DNA from: DATFMH01 sp035267045
GTDB taxonomy: Bacteria > Bacteroidota > Rhodothermia > Balneolales > DATFMH01
Assembly: GCA_035267045.1 (NCBI GenBank)
Contig: DATFMH010000078.1
Location: 1 to 11,766, forward strand
DNA length: 11,766 nt
Direction: 5' to 3'
The notes beneath the pieces were generated by a model, which saw only the letters and a program-made list of their open reading frames with translations, was not told where the DNA came from and did not search any database. Each line of letters opens with the position of its first letter. Position 1 is the stretch's first letter. This document shows, piece by piece, positions 6,037-11,766 of this stretch. A program made the position numbers and the translations under genes.

Positions 6037-6981
6037 ATGAATTTATTTTATAATCCAGATGATTTAAGGCTAAGATCCGGATGGCGTTTGTTAATCCAAT
6101 GGCTGTTGATGGCCATTATTATTGGTTTGATTTCGTTACTTTTACCGGGCGTTATGCATACGCATTTTACTATGACGCTGACCATAGGTTCCGCCATTAT
6201 TTTGAGTGTATGGTTCTCAATACGTATGCTCGATCAGAAAAAGGTTGCTTCATATGGTTTAATAATTGATAAAATATGGAGGAATGAGTGGTTGCTCGGG
6301 TTGGCTATGGGAACGGGAGCCATGGCGTTCATCTTTGTATTCGAATGGACAATGGGATGGATTTCGATAACCGGTTTCGGGTGGGAACGCATTTCTCAAA
6401 CCCCTTATATCATACACATCGGGGGCTATTTATTGAGTAATTTATTCGTTGGATTTTATGAAGAATTCATGTTTAGGGGGTATCAGATAACAAATTTATT
6501 TGAAGGCATAAATGGCAAGAAATTTGACAAAAAACAAGCCGCTTTCGGAGCAATTGTCGTATCCTCAATAGTATTCGGTCTGATGCACCTGGGGAATCCG
6601 AATGCAACGTGGCTGTCGACTACTAATATTGTAGCGGCCGGTGTAATGTTAGCTTTACCATTTATACTCACAGGACGGCTGGCCATGTCAATCGGTATTC
6701 ATATGGCATGGAATTTCTTTCAGGGCGGTGTGTTCGGATTCGCTGTGAGTGGTATGCCGTTTCGGTATTCATTGATACAAACCAGTCAATCAGGCCCTCA
6801 CTTGTGGACGGGCGGTTTCTTTGGTCCGGAAGCAGGATTTGCAGGTGTGGCTGGTATTCTATTACTTGTAGCTGTACAATTGTTGTATGTGAAGCGGTTA
6901 CGCAGTAATCACAAAATACATGGAGAAAATATTATAGCACTTGATAGTGCCAACGTTTCTGGCAACATGAATGAAAATTGA
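6037..6981 (+). CDS. CPBP-family intramembrane glutamic endopeptidase
   Basis: CPBP (Abi/CAAX-protease-like) proteins are multi-pass membrane proteases related to eukaryotic Rce1. The 314 residues include several hydrophobic helices (about 17-38, 47-63, 85-105, 126-141, 168-184, 196-212, 266-286). The catalytic motifs are complete: GFYEEFMFRG gives Glu142-Glu143 and Arg147 (EExxxR), GLMHLGNPN supplies His184, and HMAWNFFQG supplies His222 and Asn226. The long N-terminal helical region and a polar C-terminal tail of about 25 residues are typical of stand-alone members. The substrate is unknown. There is no bacteriocin or prenylation gene beside it, so a role in immunity or maturation cannot be inferred. 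The ATG at 6037 puts the first helix close to the N terminus; the ribosome site is weak. Confidence 0.93.
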   Translation: MNLFYNPDDLRLRSGWRLLIQWLLMAIIIGLISLLLPGVMHTHFTMTLTIGSAIILSVWFSIRMLDQKKVASYGLIIDKIWRNEWLLGLAMGTGAMAFIFVFEWTMGWISITGFGWERISQTPYIIHIGGYLLSNLFVGFYEEFMFRGYQITNLFEGINGKKFDKKQAAFGAIVVSSIVFGLMHLGNPNATWLSTTNIVAAGVMLALPFILTGRLAMSIGIHMAWNFFQGGVFGFAVSGMPFRYSLIQTSQSGPHLWTGGFFGPEAGFAGVAGILLLVAVQLLYVKRLRSNHKIHGENIIALDSANVSGNMNEN

Positions 6982-6993
6982 TCGTTAAACAAA

Positions 6994-7060
6994 TATAGAA
7001 GCCATAATTTTCATTTCTTACATTCGCTGCGTAATAATTTGTATATTATAGCTTCCTATA
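6994..7060 (+). repeat. Imperfect inverted repeat between the CPBP and helicase genes
   Basis: TATAGAAGCCATAAT (6994-7008) pairs with ATTATAGCTTCCTATA (7045-7060) except for one mismatch and one bulged C, across a 36-base spacer. It begins 13 bases after the CPBP stop. It could close a long mRNA stem, mark the end of the CPBP transcript, or be a binding site for a regulator. No T-tract follows, so an ordinary terminator is unlikely. Confidence 0.45.
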
Positions 7061-7133
7061 AACAAGGTAGTGCGCCCTTGTGTTAAAAAGCGCTTGAGTA
7101 GAAACCGATCAAATCAATAATAGAGATAGAACA
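7061..7133 (+). promoter_or_regulatory. Probable 5' leader of the DEAD-box helicase gene
   Basis: The 73 bases before the TTG start contain CAAGG (7063-7067) able to pair with CCTTG (7076-7080) around TAGTGCGC. Further on is the palindrome AAGCGCTT (7088-7095). GTGCGC and GCGCTT may pair alternatively. An AT-rich -10-like TATATTATA stands at 7042-7050. DEAD-box genes often carry structured, cold-responsive leaders; whether this one does is an inference. Confidence 0.3.
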
Positions 7134-8864
7134 TTGTCGTTCGAAGAATTTAGTCTAAGCACGGAAATATTAAACGGGCTGAGAGATATTAACTTTACTG
7201 AACCTACTCCAATACAATCGGAGTGTATACCTCTTATTTTAGAGGGTAATGATATAATCGCATCTGCACAGACGGGTACCGGGAAAACCGGCGCGTTTGT
7301 AATCCCGATCTTATCCAAACTTGGTAAAAATCCCGGTAAAGGGATAAAAGCATTGATACTGACGCCAACGCGTGAGTTGGCCCGACAGGTGGATGAGCAA
7401 ATCATGGCTTTGGGTTATCATACAGGTGTAACATCGGTTACCGTTTACGGTGGAGGTGAACCCACCGACTGGAACCGGCAGGAAAAAGCTATTTATGAGC
7501 AGGGTGTAAATATTATTGTGGCAACACCGGGACGGCTTATCGATCATATTACGATAAGGAAAGTCGATTTCAGTAATCTTGAATTTTTTGTACTGGACGA
7601 AGCCGACCGTATGCTGGACATGGGATTTATTCCCGATGTACGAACAATAGAATCCCGTCTTCCCCAAAAACGTCAGAATCTTTTATTCTCGGCAACAATT
7701 CCGGTTGATATTGAGAAATTTGCCCGTTCCATTACGAATAAACCTAAGCGTGTTAATATCGCTACGTTTAAAGTGGCAAAAGGAATCGATCAGGTTGCTT
7801 ATAACGTACACTGGAAACAAAAGGAGCAACTTTTATTACATCTTCTGGATAAGAAAGAGTTTACATCGTCGATTATTTTTGTAAGTACAAAAAAAGAGAC
7901 TGATAAACTTGCTCGTACGTTGTCCGGTAAAGGGTTAAAAGTGGAAAGTTTGCATGGAGACCGAAGTCAGAAGGAACGGGACAATGCACTCAGAGATTTT
8001 AAATCGGGTAAATACGATGTATTGGTGGCTACGGATGTTTTATCGAGAGGTATCGATATTGAAGATATATCTCATATCATTAACTACGATGTGCCTAAAA
8101 ATGTAGATAATTATATTCACAGAATTGGCCGTACGGCCAGAGCGGAGGCTACGGGACACGCTGTGACATTTGTATCTAAAAGAGATCAGGGACGTTTGAA
8201 GGAGATAAAACATATCGTAGGAGATGAACTTAAAATATTATCTGTACCGAATGCGATAAACAACAACGGCCATCAAAGTAAAAATAAGTCCAAACCGGTC
8301 AAGGGTAATACCAAGAGGAATAGTAATAAAAAGACAACTTCCGGGAATTCGAACAAAAAAAATAAACCGGCTGACGATTCAAAAAACACTAAAAAGCCAC
8401 AAAATAATCGTAAACGCAGATCTAATAACAATCGGAATAGAAAGAGCCAGCAAAAGTCAGCCCCTGTAAAGCAAAGTGCGGATCGTAAAGGTAACGCGAA
8501 AGAAGATAAGGCTGATAAGAAAGATCAATCCGATAACTCAAAGTCCGGAAACAAGAACAGAAAATACTCAAAACAAACCAAGCGTCGTAACTACAGCAAG
8601 AGTAAGCCCCGGTCAAATGAAAATACGCCGGATGATAATCAAACAGATACATCAAAAAAGAGGTATAAAGGGAAACGACGCAGGAAACCGAAATTTAAGA
8701 AAGAAAGTCAGAAGTCGTTCCGGGAACGTCAGCGTCAATCGTTAAGGGATGCTCATGCCACTAAAAAAGCATTGATGTCTAATAAAGTTGTTTCGGGTCC
8801 GAACAGTAAGAAGAAAAAAGGTATTTTCGGGAAACTTAAAAAAATATTTACCAGTGACGATTGA
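7134..8864 (+). CDS. DEAD-box ATP-dependent RNA helicase with long basic C-terminal tail
   Basis: This enzyme uses ATP to unwind short RNA duplexes in ribosome assembly, RNA decay or cold adaptation. The helicase core, about residues 1-370, has every motif: the Q motif (FTEPTPIQSE at 21-30), motif I AQTGTGKT at 45-52, PTRELA at 78-83, TPGRL at 131-135, DEAD at 155-158, SAT at 186-188, IIFVST at 247-252, ATDVLSRGID at 299-308 and HRIGRTAR at 329-336. Residues from about 372 to 576 are low-complexity, rich in Lys, Asn, Ser and Arg, and probably an RNA-binding tail; it ends GIFGKLKKIFTSDD. The start must be TTG 7134: an in-frame TGA lies at 7095 with no ATG or GTG between, and the next internal Met is at residue 91, inside the core. 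It resembles RhlB/RhlE-type enzymes, but the exact orthologue is not assignable. Confidence 0.95.
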   Translation: MSFEEFSLSTEILNGLRDINFTEPTPIQSECIPLILEGNDIIASAQTGTGKTGAFVIPILSKLGKNPGKGIKALILTPTRELARQVDEQIMALGYHTGVTSVTVYGGGEPTDWNRQEKAIYEQGVNIIVATPGRLIDHITIRKVDFSNLEFFVLDEADRMLDMGFIPDVRTIESRLPQKRQNLLFSATIPVDIEKFARSITNKPKRVNIATFKVAKGIDQVAYNVHWKQKEQLLLHLLDKKEFTSSIIFVSTKKETDKLARTLSGKGLKVESLHGDRSQKERDNALRDFKSGKYDVLVATDVLSRGIDIEDISHIINYDVPKNVDNYIHRIGRTARAEATGHAVTFVSKRDQGRLKEIKHIVGDELKILSVPNAINNNGHQSKNKSKPVKGNTKRNSNKKTTSGNSNKKNKPADDSKNTKKPQNNRKRRSNNNRNRKSQQKSAPVKQSADRKGNAKEDKADKKDQSDNSKSGNKNRKYSKQTKRRNYSKSKPRSNENTPDDNQTDTSKKRYKGKRRRKPKFKKESQKSFRERQRQSLRDAHATKKALMSNKVVSGPNSKKKKGIFGKLKKIFTSDD

Positions 8865-8898
8865 TGATTGATGTATCATCATTATGAGATTGTAAAAG

Positions 8899-8933
8899 AA
8901 AAGCCCTGCATGATATAACATGCAGGGCTTTTT
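8899..8933. terminator. Bidirectional terminator between the helicase and serine palmitoyltransferase genes
   Basis: Arms AAAAGCCCTGCATG (8899-8912) and CATGCAGGGCTTTT (8919-8932) form a perfect 14-bp stem with a 6-base loop. A T-tract follows on the plus strand, and the A-rich flank on the left gives a T-rich tail on the minus strand. It lies 34 bases after the helicase stop and 31 bases after the convergent gene's stop, so it can serve both. Confidence 0.93.
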
Positions 8934-8963
8934 AAATTAGTGAAGTGTTTTTAAATAATAGGC

Positions 8964-10193
8964 TTAATCAAGCACTACTTTCTCACTTTCATTAAATACG
9001 ACGTCCCGGATAGCGTCAAACGCTTCGATCGTTTTATCAATTTGTTCATTCGTATGACGTGCCGTTGGTATGAGTCGCAAGAGAACGAGTCCCTTGGGTA
9101 CAACAGGATAAGCTACGCCACTCACAAATACACCGTGCTCTTCACGTAATTCAAGCATAATCTTCTGAGCAAGTTCAGTGCTGCCTTTGGTCAGGACCGG
9201 TGTTATAGGACTCTCCGAGGGAAGTACATTATAATCCAGTTTCTTCAGTCCTTCCCGAAGCCTCAGTGCATTGCTCCATAATTTCTCCCGCCACTCAGGG
9301 TGCCTGCGAATCATTTTCAGGCGTTCACGAGCTGATACCACAATTGGCATAGGAAGTGATTTGGCAAATATCTGGCTGCGTACATTGGCTTTCAGGTATT
9401 CGACAACCTCGGGTTGGGTAGCAACAAATGCACCAATTACAGCCACAGCTTTTGCAAAAGTACCAAAATAAAGGTCGATACCTTCGTGGCAACCTAATTC
9501 GGTACCTGTTCCCGATCCGTCATTACCCAGGGTACCAAAACCGTGAGCATCATCAACAAGGAGACGGAAGTTATATTTCTCTTTGAGAGCAATGATCTCG
9601 CGAAGTTTACCGAGATCGCCTGTCATGCCAAAGACGCCTTCCGTTACTACTAATATACCTGCTTCCGGTTTGGCAGCTTTAGAGACACGTTGTAGTTGTT
9701 TCTCGAGGCTTTTGATATCATTATGCTTGTATACATATTTATTGCATACGGCTAATTGTTTCCCATCTACAATGCAGGCATGACTCAATTCATCATAAAT
9801 TAAATAATCATCCCTTTTGACGAGGGAATGAATCATGCTGGAAATGCCTTGATAGCCGTAGTTAAAAAGAAAAGCAGCCGGCTTGTGAACGAATTCAGCA
9901 AGTTCTTTTTCAAGAGTTTCGTGTTGTTCCGAATTACCGGTCATTAAGCGTGCGCCCATGGGCGTACTGAAACCATATTTGGCAGCAACTTCAGCATCAA
10001 TCTTTCTGATTTCTTCATTGTTGGCTACACCAAGATAATCGTTGACACTCCATACGATGACTTTTTTACCGTTGAATGTCATTTCTGGTCCGATAGGCCC
10101 TTCCAACTTAGGGAAGGTATAATAACCGTAGCCGCTTGATGTGAATGGTCCAAGTGGACTTCTGCTGCAATCTAACTTTTCAAATAAATCCAT
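8964..10193 (-). CDS. Serine palmitoyltransferase-like aminotransferase (alpha-oxoamine synthase family)
   Basis: This PLP enzyme belongs to the family that joins an amino acid to an acyl-CoA with loss of CO2. Its N terminus (MDLFEKLD), the phrase FPKLEGPIGPEMTFNG and the block IVWSVNDYLG follow the Bacteroidota serine palmitoyltransferases, which make 3-ketosphinganine, the first intermediate of sphingolipids, from serine and palmitoyl-CoA. The 409 residues fit. Active-site residues are visible: His138 in DELSHACIVDG (PLP stacking), Asp214 and His217 in VDDAHGFG, and Lys248 in GTFAKAVA as the PLP Schiff-base lysine. The SQIFAKSLPMP block and C-terminal RLIPTARHT are also typical. Related enzymes (BioF, Kbl) have different N termini, so I favour SPT. 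No other sphingolipid gene is nearby. The ATG at 10193 is supported by the family N terminus. Confidence 0.88.
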   Translation of the reverse strand: MDLFEKLDCSRSPLGPFTSSGYGYYTFPKLEGPIGPEMTFNGKKVIVWSVNDYLGVANNEEIRKIDAEVAAKYGFSTPMGARLMTGNSEQHETLEKELAEFVHKPAAFLFNYGYQGISSMIHSLVKRDDYLIYDELSHACIVDGKQLAVCNKYVYKHNDIKSLEKQLQRVSKAAKPEAGILVVTEGVFGMTGDLGKLREIIALKEKYNFRLLVDDAHGFGTLGNDGSGTGTELGCHEGIDLYFGTFAKAVAVIGAFVATQPEVVEYLKANVRSQIFAKSLPMPIVVSARERLKMIRRHPEWREKLWSNALRLREGLKKLDYNVLPSESPITPVLTKGSTELAQKIMLELREEHGVFVSGVAYPVVPKGLVLLRLIPTARHTNEQIDKTIEAFDAIRDVVFNESEKVVLD

Positions 10194-10734
10194 AAAGTTT
10201 TGTTTGATATATAATCTACCCGTTTTACTAGCCTAAAAAGGTGTCGAAATATAAAAGGAGCATAGGTCAAAAATTCTTTGAAAACTAATTAAAAATGAAA
10301 CAAACTCAAAATAAACGAGTCTGAATTATTCGACCATAAACGTCCTTCTACATGGTATTTAAAAGGTTACAAATGAACTTTTAGTTAATAGATCGTAGCA
10401 ATTAATTTATTATGTAAAGCCCCCTTTTTGATCCTTATTCAAAATTACCATTCAAATTTAAAGATTAATGGACTGATAGATGACTTAATAAGTTTACGAA
10501 GCTTAGTAAACTCTGCTGTAATTTACAATGATATATTATGTTCAATAAAATGGTAAGTATTGTCTTAATACATATAAAGATGGCCAGTAATCATTGAAAC
10601 CTTGCATATAGCAATAGATAATATATAACTGATGATCTAAAATGTTAGTATAAGATATTAATATTTCTAATAATTGCTCATTGAATTCCTGTAAAATAGA
10701 GTGAAATGTGTTATGAATTATAAAGGAATTGATA
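10194..10734. other. AT-rich gene-free stretch between divergent genes
   Basis: These 541 bases separate the serine palmitoyltransferase and Mut7-C genes and must hold both promoters. Composition is visibly poorer in G+C than in the genes on either side. A small inverted repeat, AGTTTAC...GTAAACT, lies at 10491-10512. TTGC-ATATA-GCAA, a tiny hairpin, lies near 10602-10614. No convincing promoter boxes, tRNA, structured RNA or gene can be named; short open frames here are composition artefacts. Confidence 0.55.
10722..10727 (+). promoter_or_regulatory. Ribosome binding site that selects TTG 10735
   Basis: AAAGGA at 10722-10727 is the clearest Shine-Dalgarno-like site in the window. It lies 7 bases before TTG 10735, a normal distance. 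The alternative in-frame TTG at 10729 is only one base away from it, too close. The choice of start rests on this spacing. Confidence 0.55.
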
Positions 10735-11499
10735 TTGAAGACATTAAATAAAGCATCATTCAATTTTTTTTATGGATTAAATGACTTTTTTAAGCCGGCA
10801 AAGCGTGATAAGGTTATATGGGCTGCATTTAACGGAAGCCCGGCAGTTAAAGACACCCTCGAATCACTTGGTGTTCCACATCCTGAAGTAGGTTCTATTA
10901 TGCTGAATGGCGAAATTGTTTCATTTGAACAACAAATAACAAACGGCGACCAGGTAGATGTATATCCTGCTAACTGGAAATTAAATTCGTCTACGGAGTA
11001 CCCTTTACAACCGGAATCACCTGATAATCTTCGTTTTGTATTGGATGTGCATCTTGGGAAATTGGCCCGGATTATGAGAATGCTGGGTATTGATACGTTA
11101 TATGATTCGGCTTATGACGATCCTCAAATAACAGAAATAGGTTGTCGTGAACAACGGTTTATCTTAACCCGTGATATAGACCTGTTGAAGCAGACAAAAA
11201 TTAAGTATGGACATTGGATGAGAAATACTGATCCCATCAATCAAACCGATGAGATTCTATTGACTTTCGATGTATATTCTCAAATGGACCCATTCACAAG
11301 ATGTTTGTCATGTAATGGAATGCTTCGGCCGGTGGCGAAAGAAAAAGTGGCAGATCAGCTTCCACCAGGGGTTAAGAAATATTATGAGAAATATCACCAA
11401 TGTGACCGATGCCAAAAGGTATATTGGAAGGGGTCACATTATGAGCATATGTCTGAGTGGCTAAGAAAATATTATGGGATTATGGAGCATGGAGCATAG
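10735..11499 (+). CDS. Ubiquitin-like/Mut7-C domain protein, putative RNase
   Basis: The protein joins an N-terminal ubiquitin-like domain (Ub-Mut7C type) to a Mut7-C domain, a PIN-fold relative predicted to cut RNA. Numbered from TTG 10735, it is 254 residues. The Ub-like part covers about 8-80 and includes the family phrase SLGVPHPEV and the ThiS-like NGDQVDVYP. The Mut7-C part begins at RFVLDVHLGKLARIMRMLG, with the first acidic residue Asp104. It continues with ILTRDIDLL (Asp147, Asp149) and ends with a zinc-binding pair of CxxC motifs (Cys190/Cys193 in RCLSCN and Cys223/Cys226 in CDRCQ) and VYWKGSHYEHM. All landmarks are present. The biological role of stand-alone bacterial members is not settled. 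The last residues (MEHGA) are encoded by a heptamer repeat that also supplies the stop codon. TTG 10729 would add two residues. Confidence 0.9.
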   Translation: MKTLNKASFNFFYGLNDFFKPAKRDKVIWAAFNGSPAVKDTLESLGVPHPEVGSIMLNGEIVSFEQQITNGDQVDVYPANWKLNSSTEYPLQPESPDNLRFVLDVHLGKLARIMRMLGIDTLYDSAYDDPQITEIGCREQRFILTRDIDLLKQTKIKYGHWMRNTDPINQTDEILLTFDVYSQMDPFTRCLSCNGMLRPVAKEKVADQLPPGVKKYYEKYHQCDRCQKVYWKGSHYEHMSEWLRKYYGIMEHGA

Positions 11500-11504
11500 A
11501 GTAC
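11484..11504. repeat. Degenerate heptamer tandem repeat, copy 3, overlapping the Mut7-C stop
   Basis: Three units, GGAGCAT, GGAGCAT and AGAGTAC, continue the RGMGCAT pattern of 1814-1841 and 5127-5147. AGAGTAC mirrors AGCGTAC, the third unit of copy 1. The TAG stop at 11497-11499 is formed across the junction of the second and third units. Confidence 0.55.
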
Positions 11505-11571
11505 GGATTGTAAATTTAAAAACCTTACAATCACATTAATGCTAACACCTAATATCGTAAAACAAAAAACG

Positions 11572-11766
11572 CTAACTTTTCAAATATTTATTCCCATACC
11601 ATCCGATAAATGTACCCCATATCAGACAGTTGAATAGAATTGGGAAAGCGATAGCTTTAATGGCAAAACCGTGAAACAACGGTTGATCCATATAAGGTGC
11701 AAGTACGAGCCATACCCATAAAGAGGGTAAAAAACCGAAGAGTATTCCTTTCAGGATATTGGGTTT
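11572..11766 (-). CDS. Membrane protein, C-terminal part (5' end outside window)
   Basis: The minus strand is open from the right edge to a TAG at 11572-11574, giving 64 residues. I do not recognise the family. Two hydrophobic segments are clear: ILKGILFGFLPSLWVWLVLA near the start and IKAIAFPILFNCLIWGTFIG after a short loop containing YMDQPLFHG. The end is a short basic tail, GNKYLKS. Gly and Trp within the helices suggest close packing in the membrane. It converges on the Mut7-C gene with a gap of 72 bases. The alternation of helices and loop, and a frame open over the whole visible length, support a real gene. Confidence 0.7.
   Translation of the reverse strand, partial: KPNILKGILFGFLPSLWVWLVLAPYMDQPLFHGFAIKAIAFPILFNCLIWGTFIGWYGNKYLKS

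Noticed and set aside
10713..10751. Possible 12-codon leader peptide (MNYKGIDIEDIK) overlapping the Mut7-C start
   Set aside because: It has no ribosome site or attenuator-like structure of its own. The likeness to the helicase motif GIDIEDI is coincidental.
10542..10763. 73-residue open frame on the minus strand
   Set aside because: Its Ile/Tyr/Phe/Asn-rich composition reflects AT-rich DNA, and it runs antisense over the ribosome site and start of the Mut7-C gene.
11506..11532. Inverted repeat GATTGTAA/TTACAATC as a terminator for the convergent genes
   Set aside because: An AT-rich 8-bp stem with an 11-base loop and no T-tract is too weak; it is left as a chance repeat.

Overview
The window reads as ordinary chromosomal DNA from a member of the Bacteroidota/Balneolota (FCB) group. 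The evidence is a Bacteroidota-type serine palmitoyltransferase, weak or absent Shine-Dalgarno sites before most genes, a -7 box of the TAnnTTTG type upstream of secG, a GxxExxY-family fragment, and intergenic DNA full of short degenerate tandem repeats. The phylum is an inference; no rRNA or tRNA is present to confirm it.

Layout, left to right. The 3' end of a GxxExxY-family protein (+) is followed by mnmE (+), encoding a tRNA-modification GTPase. A 674-base gene-free stretch filled with remnants of short repeats separates mnmE from a convergent mscS-type channel gene (-). A divergent secG (+) follows and ends at a strong terminator. Next comes a cluster of triloop hairpins resembling REP elements. 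Then three minus-strand genes lie in the order of transcription SRAP peptidase, a 96-residue protein of unknown function, and a 140-residue lipoprotein. Divergent from SRAP are a CPBP-family membrane protease (+) and a DEAD-box RNA helicase with a long basic tail and a TTG start (+). The helicase shares a bidirectional terminator with a convergent serine palmitoyltransferase-like gene (-). After a 541-base AT-rich gap comes a complete ubiquitin-like/Mut7-C putative RNase (+), also starting at TTG. A partial membrane protein (-) closes the window.

Functionally this is mostly housekeeping: tRNA wobble modification, protein export, osmotic protection, repair of abasic-site crosslinks, RNA remodelling and sphingolipid synthesis. 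The genes are mainly single transcription units and do not form one pathway. I see no phage, CRISPR, transposase or defence island, and no convincing new multi-gene system.

The most unusual content is intergenic. A degenerate 7-bp repeat (roughly RGMGCAT) occurs at three separate loci, and one copy encodes the last residues of the Mut7-C protein. A run of three triloop hairpins lies downstream of secG. Several other repeat remnants are present, and almost all sit downstream of stop codons.
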